Shown here: positions 54,057-64,000 of the stretch, in pieces
How positions within the stretch are numbered: the first letter of the stretch is position 1
Layout of the letters: the number at the start of each line of letters is the position of its first letter
Assembly: GCA_023014485.1 (NCBI GenBank)
Contig: JAJOZX010003310.1
Coordinates: 210,001-274,000 of the forward strand
Length of the DNA stretch: 64,000 bases
Reading direction: 5' to 3'
Source of the DNA: Bathynomus jamesi
Taxonomy: Eukaryota > Arthropoda > Malacostraca > Isopoda > Cirolanidae
The notes under the pieces: generated by a model
Databases searched by the model: none
What the model was told of the DNA's origin: nothing
The model's input: the letters and a program-made list of their open reading frames with translations, nothing else
Position numbers and translations under genes: made by a program

Positions 54057-54591
54057 ATTGTTACTATATTTCATAATATAAGAGAAAATACTTTGTCGAA
54101 TTTCAAAGAATAATTTCGAAAAACAAAACATTTATTTAAGAGTTAATTCCTATATCATTTTGAAAGCAAACAGAGCTTACATATTAATGTATCACAGAAT
54201 GAACATATTTTTAATTAAATCTTTTCCGAACGATAAAAATAAACAATTTTTAAACGTCCAGAGAGTGTTAGACAAAAAATACATTTTTATTCTTCACACA
54301 CACACACAATATATATATATATTTTTTTTTTTTTAGTTCAGGAAGAACCGATTCGCCTCTATTTAAAGGGCATATCTCAGCGGAAAACACAGAAAAAGTG
54401 AGGAAAGACAGAGGAAAAGAAGGGTGGATGGGGACAGTCGAAGTGGAAAAAGACCAAGGATGACAAGGACTGCAGGGTCGAGCCCCATCATCCTTGGTGC
54501 TAGGGCCGGAGGGCGCACGTGAACCTCCAGGAACAAGCACGTACAAACGAGCACAAAAGCACTCAAGAGCACGAGCTTAGAACCCCCTTGC

Positions 54592-54600
<9 letters not shown>
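54057..54600. other. Non-coding stretch, unrecognised
   Basis: AT-rich left part; 54340-54590 is GC-richer (AGGATGACAAGG and a nearby inverted CATCATCCTTGG), possibly a repeat end. No gene supported. Confidence 0.4.
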
Positions 54601-54641
<41 letters not shown>

Positions 54642-54643
54642 AG
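54598..54643. repeat. (AT)n microsatellite
   Basis: Pure AT tract. Confidence 0.95.
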
Positions 54644-54879
54644 GGTGATGCCTAATGTGTTTCATAAATCGCAGGGTGTATTCTTGAGACAAAAGTAAAA
54701 AAAAAAAGACCATATAACAAGTCGAGAAACCTACAGGGTTCGAGCTATAGTACGCGACAGAAAAATGAATCTCCTAAAGATTTTTTACATTTTGTTATAA
54801 TGTTTCAGACCAACAAAGACCCTAGGATCTACTCATGGCTGGTCGACCTAACCGTGTTTGTAATTGTGTATTGGGCATG

Positions 54880-54945
54880 TCCTCCGTGGTGGCGGAGGGA
54901 CCTACAATTTTACGTGGGTTCGAACCACAAAAAAAAAAAAAAATT
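54880..54945 (+). repeat. tRNA-like sequence with A-rich tail
   Basis: TGGCGGAGGGACC and a B-box-like GGTTCGAACCAC are followed by a run of A residues. This fits a retroposed tRNA fragment or SINE tail. Confidence 0.4.
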
Positions 54946-54989
54946 TACGACCTTAAGCTATACCTAATCTATAAACATATGCATCTAAT

Positions 54990-55690
54990 TGATTTTTGAA
55001 CATGTTTATGGACGTGCTACTAATTACTTCTACAGGCAAACTATGCCATCTATTTACTAGTCTATGCGTAAAAAACGTTTTTGCCAACTGCTGTCTCTAA
55101 CCTTCTACGTGTCAGCTTACACTCATTATTTCTAGTTCTATTATATTGTGCTATTTCGAAAAAACTATCGTTATTTACGTTATCGAACCCAATCATAATT
55201 TTGAAAACCTGTATTAGATCATCCCTTAGCGTCGTAGTCTCGAGTGTAGTCAATTTTAACTCCTTAAGCCTATCCTCTTACGATTTTGACCTCAGCGACG
55301 GAATCACCTTAGTTGCTCTCTTTGAACTCTTTCGATTTTGTCTATATCCTTGTCTATATGCGGTTTCCAAACTTGGATTGCTTACTCCAAATGGAGTCTA
55401 ACTAATGATTTATAAAGAGGAACTATAATATCGCGCGATTTGTACTCAAAATTCATAGCTATATAACCTAGCACTTTGTTCGCCTTATTGACCGCTGCTG
55501 TACTTTGTTTCGCTACTTTTAAATCACCAGTGATTATAACTCCTAAATCTTTTTCCTGATCTATGCTTGTCAACTACTTCCCTGACATACTATACGCAAA
55601 ATTACCGTTACGCGAACCTATATGCAAAATTTTGCACTTATCGACGTTAAATCTCATTTGCCATATGACTGACCAATCTACGATTTTATT
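54990..55690 (-). pseudogene. LINE C-terminal RT and thumb region (part of the split minus-strand LINE)
   Basis: Minus-strand frames read DQEKDLGVIITGDLKVAKQS, ANKVLGYIAMNFEYKSRDII, YKSLVRLHLEY and RDDLIQVFKIMIGFDN, with NRTRNNECKL near the end. These are the same C-terminal blocks as in the (CT)n-associated LINE but clearly another family. Frames are broken in several places. Confidence 0.75.
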
Positions 55691-56209
55691 CAAAATATTA
55701 ATAAAGCAATTGATTAAATAACAGAGAGGAAATATAATTAATGAACATACATTTTATAGAGATTATCATAGTCAAACTGAAACAGATAAAATATTATCTG
55801 CGGTCCACCAATGCCCAAGACCGATTGACAGATCTGGGAACCATTGTAATTGAAAGCCAGTTAGCCCATACTTTAAATTTCATCAGAATCATTTACCACT
55901 TTGCTAGAGAGAAGGCAAAGAAAGTACACTTCTAATTATGGAAATCTTGCAGTAAACAATTGCCTTGCCTGCATGGACTGGTACTGCATTTGTAAGTTGT
56001 ATGGTGATAGAATTAATATAATTGATTCGAAAAATAAAATGGTCATTTTCCTCTGAGTTCTTTATTCATACTGTATGATTTGAATAGTGACTTGGACATA
56101 TAATCAGTTTGCTTGTTATGTACATAAAAAATATTCATAATAAAATACTGAGTAAACAGGGGGGCCCATATACCAATCCTTCCCGGGGCCCGGGGCAGCT
56201 CTCGGTGGC
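55691..56209. other. Non-coding insertion or deletion gap within the LINE
   Basis: RT blocks between the NQHGF-type region (56210-56410) and 55690 are missing. The gap holds AT-rich DNA without recognisable coding. Confidence 0.4.
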
Positions 56210-56390
56210 CCTGTCTACCGCCCGATGACTATCGTAAACTTCAACCAAGCTTTGGAAAAATTCTAAAAGATTAGTTAAGCAAGATTTGTTTCGCCTAAAA
56301 CCGTGCTACGTATTTCTAATTAAGTTATGCAATTCTAAGTGTTCGACTATACGATTCCTAATTATCGATTGCAATAGCTTACCTACAATC
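56210..56390 (-). pseudogene. LINE RT middle fragment
   Basis: The minus strand reads VGKLLQSIIRNRIVEHLELH, a stop, then HGFRRNKSCLTNLLEFF and VEVYDSHRA, the RT segment between the PISLT and DFQKAFD motifs. It joins to the fragment beyond 58195 once the hAT-like insertion is removed. Confidence 0.7.
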
Positions 56391-56593
56391 AAGAGCCTAA
56401 CTAGCTTTCGAAAGTTGGGGGGGACAACTTATAATGATGAAAAAATCCTGCGATGAATTTCTGTGCTGCTATCCTGTAGGTAATGTGTTTGCGACCAAAA
56501 TGATGCCCTTAAAATACTATGATTTAGAGAATGATCTATATTTATGATAGTAATAGGAAAATCAAAGCAGCATTTTCACAACTACCTTAGGTA

Positions 56594-57884
56594 TAGGGTG
56601 TTCATAAATGATTACCCTGATTAAAGCATGCTATAACTTTTAAATAAACACTCTTATTCAAACACAGTTTTAATCATAAGTAGATAAACATACAAAGTTT
56701 TGATACATAGTTAATGAACTTAATAAGCTTCCACATGTGCACCCCTAGTGGTACGTAAAATGTCTAAACGGTATTCACACTCACGCCACACACTTTCCAA
56801 CATTTGTGGGTTAACTGTTGCAATTGCATCCGTAATGCGTTCTCGCAATGTTCTGATATCTGGAACAACTGTTGCATAAACGAAATCTTTAACATGACCC
56901 CAGAGAAAGAAATCCAGCGGGTGATGTCTGGTGATCTTGGGGGCCATGGGATTGGCCCGTCCCTGCCAATCCATCGATTTGGAAATGTTGCGTCGAGAGT
57001 TTCACGAACAACATGCGCCCAATGAGGGGGTGCCCCATCTTGTTGGAAGATGACAGTTGGCTGCTTGTCCTGCAGCTGGGGGATGGCGTAATTGGTGAGC
57101 ATATCCAGGTACACAGTTGCGGAAACAGTGTTCTCAGCGAAGAAGAAAGGACCAATTATCTGGTCATGCATTAGTCCACACCAGACATTGATCTTCGGAC
57201 TGCCCCGAATATGCTCCCTTACAGCACGTGGGTTTTCCGATCGTAGCCACGTCTGAAAAGCAGACACGTAACAAGAAGTCATTATCCTCGTCAATGCTGT
57301 TCAAAATGTCAATAGCGAATTGTTCACGTTTTAGACGGTCATCAGGCTTCAGTTCTTGAACAATTTGTACCTTGTAGGCGTGTAACTTCAAACGTTTGTG
57401 TAACACCTTGTGCACCGTAGACTTCGGTATCTTTAGTTGGCATGAAGCTTGTCTCACCGATTTCCTTGGTGACCGTGTGAAAGCAGTTTGAATGTTTTCC
57501 ACCGTCCCATCGGAAACTGATGGTCTACCACTGCTCTTTCCCTTTTCCACGTTTCCAGTTTCCAAGAATTTTTTCATCCACGACTTAATTAACTTCACAT
57601 CAGGTGATTCTTTCCATACTTTGTTCTGAACCTTCGCTGAACACTGATAGGAGATTTTGTTTCTGCAAGCCAAACAACACATTGTGCCTTCTCTGTCACA
57701 GACGCCATCATCTTAACTGAACAGCTACTACAGCGCTCCTAGCGGCGAATGCGGTAGACGAAACACACCAGCACAGAAACTCTATGCGTGTACGAGATCA
57801 CCTGTAAGAAGAAAACGGATGTAAGATTCGTCATTAAAACATGAGAGCATACTGTTTTCAGGGTAAACATTTATGAACACCCTG
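56594..57884 (-). mobile_element. Rosa-type mariner (DD41D), 1291 bp
   Basis: Inverted ends (TAGGGTGTTCATAAATG left, CAGGGTGTTCATAAATG right, both continuing to TTACCCTGA) with TA outside. Full-length layout with one decayed transposase. Confidence 0.9.
56720..57711 (-). pseudogene. Rosa-type transposase (DUF4817 HTH, DD41D), frameshifted
   Basis: Starts MMASVTEKAQCVVWLAETKS, the DUF4817 DNA-binding start. After a frameshift it reads KFLETGNVEKGKSSGRPSVS and IPKSTVHKVLHKRLKLHAYK, a second helix-turn-helix. The core has RVCFSDVATI, where the usual SDEA is SDVA, KINVWCGLMHDQIIGPFFF, VIFQQDGAPPHWAHVVRETL (second Asp) and PPRSPDIT, where a frameshift leads to FFLWGHVKDFVYATVVPDI. Second-to-third Asp spacing is 41 when that shift is allowed for. 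The C-terminus ends GAHVEAY at 56720. At least three frameshifts are present. Confidence 0.88.
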
Positions 57885-58196
57885 TATATCAAGTATATAC
57901 TTAACATTAAAGGAAAACAATATATGCAATAATTAAAGTAAAAACTAATTAGATGTCTCATTAAAGTATCTATCAATGCAGTATTAGTACTGAATCAGTA
58001 ATACTTTCCAGCATACTAATAGGACTAATATAATTAAAGATTTACTCATCATAGATTATTTCAAGAACTAAATATTTTCCTTCACGTAAGCTAACTTAGA
58101 TCATAAGTTGGGGGGCACAAAACCTATATCATCCCCCTTCAGTTCAAAAGTTGGGGGGAACATGTCCCCCCCGTCCCCCCCGTTAGTTACGCCCCT

Positions 58197-58723
58197 GCCT
58201 ACCCGCCGGACCTTCATCGCCTTCCTTAAAAGTAGGTGTTACATTTCCTAACTTGAAATTATCTGGTACGCACCCCTCAGAAATAGACGCTTTAAAATCT
58301 TTAGCAGCACAATGTCGTCTTCTTTTAATTCTTTTAGTTGTATGGGAGATATGGAATCCGGCCCCGGTGATTTACGCATTTTCATTTTACAAATATAGTG
58401 CAGTAACTCCCTTTCACTCACAACAATATTATCTAAAGTATTACCATTATCAAAAGGTATTATGTCTGTGACCGTAGGGATATTCGTTAAATCTATTGTA
58501 AAAATTGGCGTAAAAAAATTCGTTTAGCAGAGTAGGCATTTGCTTTTTCTCGGAAACCAGCTCACCGTCGGGATTTCTCAACGGTCCAAACACGCTCTTT
58601 ACCTGATTCCTAATTTATTAACGTATTGGAAAAAATCGCTCGAGGTTTTCTTTGCCGTCACGAGCTATGAAAATTTCAAAATCGCGCTTGGACTTTTTTA
58701 TTACGCTTTTCGCTTTACGCCTT

Positions 58724-58782
<59 letters not shown>

Positions 58783-59130
58783 GTTTCGTTGCCACACATT
58801 GTTTTTATCGCACTTATGTAGCCTATAAGTTCTGTCTCTACTCTTTATAATATCCCCTACTCTAGAAGTAAACCACAAGGGCTTGTTATTTACTTTCGCA
58901 CGCTTAGTCTTGGAGGGTACATATTCCTCATTTAGTCCTAAACACTGTTTCAAATGATTTCCACATTATTTTTGCGTTGGAGGTCTCCATTACGTTTTCC
59001 CAATCGACGTGTGACAATTCATTTCTAAATTTACAAAAGCCTGCACACTGGAAGTCAGGAATTTTAATCGAGTTTGCTGGTTTCGAGTGACTTACTGAGA
59101 GGACAAACTTTACCATATTGTGATCGCTAT
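58197..59130 (-). pseudogene. LINE linker and RT start, with (AT)n insertion
   Basis: Minus-strand frames include DFQCAGFCKFRNELSHVDWE, KPLWFTSRVGDIIKSRDRTY and KSVIKKSKRDFEIFIARDGK, the linker between endonuclease and RT. Toward 58200 they give TPTFKEGDEGPAG, the RT entry. An (AT)n tract at 58727-58780 has expanded inside the linker and adds an IYIYIY run. Confidence 0.7.
58727..58780. repeat. (AT)n microsatellite inside LINE coding sequence
   Basis: Pure AT tract within an otherwise coding-derived region. Confidence 0.95.
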
Positions 59131-59139
59131 TGCTTTATG

Positions 59140-59760
59140 GCTCTATTACTTGAAGATTAGTGATCTGATAAACCAATCATCCGTAGTTATTACTAAATCT
59201 AAAATACTGTCCAATCTCGTAGGTTCCCCAACATTTTGAATAAGAAAGCTATCCTCGAGAAAATTAACTAAACGATTACCTTCCGTATCTCCCTGCATTG
59301 TATCGTAATTCACGTCAGCGCAATTAAAGTCCCCCATAATTAAGGCCTATTCACTACCTAGTATCCTCTTTAGTTCACGATATAACGCTTCGTCCTTATC
59401 AGCTGTTTGATTAGGAGGCCTATATATAATGGCAACAAGTTTTGAGATCGCTCAATTTAAGTTCTGTTATAGTCGAATCTATCGGTTCTGGAATTCTGTG
59501 CTTTAATTCTATAGCGTTCGCAATATTATCTTTGATATACAACACAACACCTCCTCGCCTACCTATTCTGTTTTTAACAAAAAGTCTATAACCTCTAATT
59601 TGATACTCCCCTACAAAGTCACGTGCTAAGCCACGATTCATTTATCACAATTAAATCATAATCTTTGTAAGCAATTAAAAAAAATTCGTTTAATTTGTTT
59701 CTAAGGCTACGAGCATTTAAAAATAAAACCTTCAAATTGTTTGTTAAAACCGCGTTTCCT
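59140..59760 (-). pseudogene. LINE APE-type endonuclease domain (minus-strand LINE)
   Basis: Frames read VLFLNARSLRNKLNEF, DLIVINESWL, EYQIRGYRLFVKNRIGRRGG, MGDFNCADVNYDTMQGDTEG and FLIQNVGEPTRLDSILDLVI. Conserved Asn, Glu, Asp and Asn are present. The blocks lie in two or three frames. Closest in layout to the CR1/L2-like LINE at 6022, but not the same family. Confidence 0.78.
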
Positions 59761-60279
59761 TCGCACACCCAAGGTAAATTCATATTTTTTGGTCTGTAAT
59801 TTAAGGAAATTACGCCGGGAGTGGTCGAGTCACGGCAGCCTGAAAAAAAGAAATTATTATAAAGTAGTCTTCCTAAACTCGCAACTCCAACGTCATTAAG
59901 AAGGCCATTTGGCTCTTTTAGGTTTGACGGCCTGTAATATTTTTTAATATTACTTGTTTTTTATTGTTCAGTTTTAATCGAGGATTTAAAAAATAACATT
60001 CATGTTTTAGAGAAACAAATAGTGAGCCAGGTATATGCAATTTAACAAATTTAAAATATATATTTTTTAAACCGTATTGGGATCTTTTTGGTTTGACGGC
60101 CGGGGGAAAAAAACGAGTCATGGCTACGGGACCGTCAAATTCTAGACTCTACCAACTGGTTAGGTTAACTGAATGCCCAGTTAGGTTAACAGAATGCACG
60201 GTTAGGTCAACTGTACGCCCTTGACGGATCTTTTCCGTTTGGGGGCTAAAAGCGAATTTTAATGAAAATTGGTATACTA

Positions 60280-61651
60280 TTGGGGCTCCAATAAACCTTA
60301 GCCCTCCCGCCCATGGCCTAAACCATTAGAGGTACAGTAAAACTAAACATACCTTACAAAAGAGAATTTAATCCTGCATTTAATGAGAAACAATTAAAAC
60401 TTGGTGTTCCTGCCACTGGCTTCCAAGACAGCCTGAATTCGCTTTAGGTAGCTTGCCAAAAGTGACGTGAATAGATCTTGATCGTTACGCAAATTTTCTA
60501 AAACAGTTTCAATGTGTTGCGTCATTGTATCCTTCGAAAATCGATTTGCTGCAGGTTCTTGAAACAAGAGACATTCAACCTTGTCCTTTATAACTGATCC
60601 AATGTGTTCACAGACGTTCAGGTCAGGAGAATTTTCTGGCCATTCTTCATTTCCAAAGAAATCGATCTCATGGTTCCGCAACAACTGGTGAGTGGCTAAT
60701 GCCTTAAAGCAGGGGGCCTTATCGTGCAGAAGTGTGACCTGATCGACATCCATAACATTGTTTGGGTTTCTTAGAAAAGGAATGACATGCTGGGATAGAA
60801 TAATATCACGAAACTACTGTCCATCCCAACTCTGACCATTTGGCTTCAGCACCCACATGAGCTTCTTTGCAGTGAACAAAACAAACATACCAACACAGTC
60901 TGGACTTTTTAATAATTCGCGATAATGTTCATTGTCATCGATTTCATCTGGTGTTGTGGCCCACACTCGATCATTTTGGTAGTTAGGCCGGCGTGTTACG
61001 TAAACAAAAAATTCACCGGAGACAGCTAAATGCATGAAATCATCCACATCCCAATCTTCAAGATAATGAGCAAACCACATTCTGTCATCGATGTTAAGTT
61101 GAGTTTTTCTTGGCTTTGGAAGTTCATGCCAAGGCTTTAAACCTTGTCTATGACGGTACAGTCAAATGATCTCACCACTAACGATCTTTCCTCAACACTT
61201 CGATCTCTCTAGAAAGTTTAGCACAGCTGTTTTTCCGCTTACGCGTACCGCTTTCAATGATGTCCTTTGTTTCCTGAGAGAGTGGCAAATTTGGGCGCCC
61301 AGATTTGGTTGTATCCATTTCACATTCCTCCAAAGTTTTATTTCAATTTCTTTTGACAAAGTCCTCACTTCTTCGCAACTTTTTGGCAACCCATGAACGT
61401 GTTATAAAGGTGGCTCCAGCATTACGAGCTTCTCAAAATGTTATTGCTCGTATGCGATCTATCACACGTTGCCTCTCCGAATCACCAATTAATTGAGAAG
61501 CCATTATATTATCACTTTATCAGCTAGAGTAATTTTAATACCTGCAATAAATAAAGAATTTTATATATTTTTATAATCACTAAAAACTATTTCGATATAA
61601 GTAAACATGTAAGCTGCAAATGGGGGGGGGCTAAGGTTTTTTGGAACCCCT
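60280..61651 (-). mobile_element. Tc1/mariner element of DD37E type, copy 2, 1372 bp
   Basis: The same termini as copy 1 at 25361 (GGGGCTCCAATAAACC / GGGGTTCCAAAAAACC) and near-identical throughout. TA on both sides. Confidence 0.87.
60394..61504 (-). pseudogene. DD37E-type Tc1/mariner transposase, copy 2
   Basis: The start MASQLIGDSERQRVIDRI is as in copy 1. The middle is frame-broken, with LAVSGEFFVYVTRRP carrying Gly where copy 1 has Asp (SDEF), so the first catalytic Asp is lost. Then VTLLHDKAPCFKALATHQLL and PENSPDLNVCEHIGS are intact, and the true C-terminus IQAVLEASGRNTKF is open to the stop at 60394. Copy 1 has a stop before this end. The two copies therefore carry different disabling changes. 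Confidence 0.8.
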
Positions 61652-61762
61652 TAGTTTTGGTCACTGACTTCAAAAATAACTTTCTCTTTTTAGAGAAATG
61701 AAAAACAGACATGTTAAAGCACTAAATAATTAATGTGTTTTTAACGAAAATATCATGACAAC

Positions 61763-61915
61763 CTAACCAATTGTCAAGGGCGTACAGTTGACCTAACTGG
61801 GCATTCAATTGACCTAACCGGGCATTCAAGTGACCTAAACTGGCATTCAATTGACCTAACCTGGCATTCAATTGTCCTAAAGGGGCATTCAATTGACCTA
61901 ACGGGGCATTAATTC
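61763..61915 (+). repeat. Minisatellite, about 21-bp unit (TTGACCTAACTGGGCATTCAA type)
   Basis: About seven degenerate units of CCTAAC-GGGCATTCAATTGA. On the minus strand it encodes an artefactual LGQLNA repeat peptide. The inverted form occurs at 60155-60225. Confidence 0.85.
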
Positions 61916-62273
61916 TTGATTTTTTTTGTGCTACTTTTACATATCTGCCGGGATCCTTCAAAAAACGTATTCTTCGTAAAGTTGCACTTTTTACCGTTTG
62001 ACCGACGCTTTTGGCAACGAAAGAACTGGGTATTTTTATCAAAGGAACACACTTTCCCACACTTCGAGCACTTTTTCATAAACAGTAGCAGTTTGTGACT
62101 CTGGCTAAATTTAATACAATCCTCTGTAACTAGTTTAAGCTAGTTAAAACACATTAATTATTTAAAGTGCTCTCACATGTTTGTTTTTCATTTCTCCAAA
62201 AAAAGAAAACTACATTAGTGTACCGATTTTCATGAAAATTCGCTGCTAGCCCCCAAACGGAAAAGACCCCCCT

Positions 62274-62362
62274 TGACGATTGGTTAGGTTAAGTCATAAT
62301 ATTTTCGTTAGTTTACTGTCAAAACAAACGAAAATATCATGACTTAACCTAACCAATCGTCA
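62274..62362. repeat. Hairpin with GACGATTGGTTAGGTT arms
   Basis: Arms 62274-62308 and 62328-62362 are inverted; the same arm sequence is found in the hairpin at 29000-29073. Confidence 0.88.
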
Positions 62363-62579
62363 TGAGCGTACAGGTGACCTAAATCTTTCAGGGATTTTGG
62401 AACCTTAAAGCGTATATGATCTTCTTTAAACTAAAATGAATAACTGCCTCACTATTTGTTTCTCCAAAATATGAATGTTATTTTTGAAATCCTCGATTAA
62501 AACTGGACAAAAAAAACAAGTAATATTAAAAAATATTTCAGGCCGTCAAACCGAAAAGATTCGGCCATTTTATGCAAAT

Positions 62580-62950
62580 ACACAGTGTAATACATTTGTT
62601 TCATTAAAGCAAATGTTCGAAATTCTTTCCTATTTCTTGGATACCTCAGCACGTCGCACCAGCAAACACTAAAATTCTTCACCTACCTTTCCCCCCTCAT
62701 CGTAAACTACCGCTAACCACCATTCCGTCACTTGTTCATACTCACTCATTTTCCCCCTTTAACTATCTTTCCTCTATCTTATTTTGCAGCGTGTTGAGGC
62801 ATGCATTCAAGAAGTAGGAACGAATTTGGAACATTTACTTTAATGAAGCAAATGTATCACAATGTGTATTTGCATAAAATGTAAAAAATCTTCAGGAGTT
62901 TCATTTTTCTGTCGCATGTTTTGCTCGAATCCTACGGGTTTCTCGACCTA
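62580..62950. other. Non-coding stretch
   Basis: No gene or clear repeat seen. Confidence 0.5.
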
Positions 62951-62954
62951 TCCT

Positions 62955-63478
62955 TTTTCAGTTGCGCTTATTGAGCGCGCGCATTCGTTTATTTCAGGAT
63001 GACTTTGCCTATCCAATCGGATGGCCTTTCAATTTTATACGCGTAGTTTCTCTAGGCTTACTTGAAGCTCACTTTGAATTCCAAACTTTCAATGTTAATT
63101 TACCCTCAGCTTACAAGAGAGACCTATTGCAAGGTAGCATAAAACAACACCCTCCCTCGTATAAAGTTTATTTTATTTCACTCAAAATAGGACCCAAATT
63201 GAAAAGAAATATACATCTGTACGATTACAAATTTTGTTTCAAAAACCAAATTTTCAATTTAAAGAAAATGGTTGCAATTATTTAAGTCGCAAAAAGGCAC
63301 TTATACAGAGGGGTTTTTGATTTGCGTGTAACTCTAGAAATAGCACTAAATTCAAATTCCAAAATCTAAGAATAAGTGTACAGAAGTAGTTTACGGACAA
63401 AAAAAATTTAAGAAATTTACTGACAAAAGTTCTGCGCGAATTCCACAGGTTCCCCCCCAAAAAAGTCCGTCAATTAAA
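62955..63478 (+). mobile_element. Diverged fragment of the Gypsy LTR
   Basis: From CAGTTGCGCTTATT onward it follows the start of the LTR at 40205 (GATGACT-TGCCTATCC, TTTATACGCGTAGTTTC, AAGCCCACTTTG-like) for about 500 bp with many changes. It is older than the other copies and is cut by the small palindromic element at 63490. Confidence 0.78.
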
Positions 63479-63489
63479 TCGGTTAATAT

Positions 63490-63688
63490 GATAATGAAAA
63501 CCCACTCTAATAGACAGAGTTTATTTCCACAACAGTTTCGATGCCCACTGGCATCCTCTTCGAGTGGATACAGAAAAACGAATGAACCAGTGACCATCGA
63601 AACTGTTGTGGAAATAAACTCTGTCTATTAGAGTGGGTTTTTATTATCATATTTTGACCTTCACGTAGAAAAGTGAAGTTTTTTCCAT
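63490..63688. mobile_element. Small palindromic retroelement, 199 bp, 16-bp target duplication
   Basis: Both halves carry the AAAACCCACTCTAATAGACA and AACAGTTTCGATG sequences of the 50624 element, here almost directly back to back. TTAAATCGGTTAATAT flanks it on both sides (63474-63489, 63689-63704). Confidence 0.82.
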
Positions 63689-63704
63689 TTAAATCGGTTA
63701 ATAT

Positions 63705-64000
63705 TGGATTTTACTCCTAGTCACAAGCAGTTGAACAAGTACTATATATTGAATTGCCATTAAAAACTAACTAAAAAATATATATATCTTATTTTGTGCA
63801 AATTTGTTGAAATGTACTTTTTTTTAATAAAATATATTTCCTGTTTTGGCTATAATGTATCATACTTTTTTTCATAAAATATTTTTCCTGATTTGGCTAT
63901 TTTTTCGCTACTCTGGCGACTTAATTAGTTTATTGTTTTCTGTTCTGGCTATTTTTTTTTTAATTGGATTCAGTTTGGTGGTGTTTGCGATAGAATTATG
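63705..64000. other. AT-rich sequence with a short degenerate tandem repeat
   Basis: Three loose units of TTTCCTGTTTTGGCTAT-type sequence at about 63835-63955. No gene. Confidence 0.5.

Larger units (their letters stand above)
56385..58196. mobile_element. hAT-like element (CAGGGGCGTAACTA terminus), split by a rosa element
   Basis: The right end reads CAGGGGCGTAACTAAC inward on the minus strand; the left end has a degenerate partner (CAAGAGCCTAACTAGC). Both continue into GTTGGGGGG blocks. Flanks CCTACAAT and CCTACCCG match at 5 of 8 positions. It disrupts the RT of the LINE. No hAT transposase is left. Confidence 0.6.
59905..62575. mobile_element. Large inverted-repeat (foldback-like) element with a nested DD37E Tc1
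   Basis: 59915-60010 is inverted at 62450-62560 (TTTGACGGCCTG and the following 90 bp). Further in, GTTTGGGGGCTA-GCGAATTTT at 60235-60260 is inverted at 62230-62270. Without the Tc1 at 60280-61651 the element is about 1.3 kb. It contains GGTTAGGTTAACTGAATGCC-type minisatellites in inverted orientation on each side. No ORF of its own was found. Confidence 0.65.

Noticed and set aside
61763..61915. CRISPR-like array
   Set aside because: Units are tandem without spacers, the sequence is eukaryotic, and there are no associated genes.
61722..62060. Protein with LGQLNA repeats
   Set aside because: It is the translation of a 21-bp minisatellite inside a non-coding inverted-repeat element.

Overview
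The window is eukaryotic, almost certainly arthropod and most likely crustacean. The support is dense (AT)n, (CT)n, (GT)n and (CA)n microsatellites, spliceosomal introns, TTAGG-like motifs, arthropod-type mariner, rosa, Tc1 and hAT transposons, CR1/L2-like LINEs, a Penelope element and a Gypsy LTR element. I see no host single-copy gene and no rRNA. tRNA-like sequences look like SINE heads. The whole 64 kb reads as a nested graveyard of mobile elements, with one intact transposase ORF at 48235-49266 (-).

Layout. 1-1.3 kb: a rosa-type mariner inserted in a LINE. 3.9-5.7 kb: a hAT MITE and a mariner with long terminal inverted repeats (TIRs). 5.8-9.5 kb: a nearly full-length LINE that sits in a (CT)n tract between inverted flanks. 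10-10.75 kb: a Penelope GIY-YIG fragment. 11-17 kb: a chain of five Tc1/mariner elements, four of them separated by (AT)n. 17.75-20.5 kb: a 2.8 kb element with CACTG ends and TTA target duplications, carrying an intron-containing gene of an uncharacterised arthropod family. A second such element lies at 23.9-24.9 kb. 20.6-27 kb: a hAT MITE, an LTR-like promoter region and nested hAT/DD37E Tc1 elements. 27-33.4 kb: tRNA-like SINE heads, MITEs and more copies of the (CT)n-associated LINE. 33.7-38.8 kb: a hAT element with a perfect 8-bp duplication, containing a second LINE type. 40.2-47.2 kb: an internally deleted Gypsy element on the minus strand. 47.2-49.5 kb: a palindromic rosa derivative and the intact Tc1. 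50.6-54.1 kb: a solo Gypsy LTR split by a palindromic retroelement with hammerhead-like motifs. 55-59.8 kb: a minus-strand LINE split by a hAT that is itself split by a rosa element. 59.9-62.6 kb: a large inverted-repeat element holding a second DD37E Tc1. 62.9-63.7 kb: a degenerate LTR and a small palindromic retroelement.

The most interesting signal is the pair of CACTG/TTA elements. Their TIRs and 3-bp duplications tie a protein family that I recall only as uncharacterised to a CACTA-like (CMC) transposon, and suggest it is a transposase. Next are the LINE that repeatedly joins (CT)n tracts, the palindromic retroelements with variable 12-16 bp duplications and hammerhead-like folds, and the intact Tc1 with a near-identical second copy. 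All family names come from motif recognition; no search was run.
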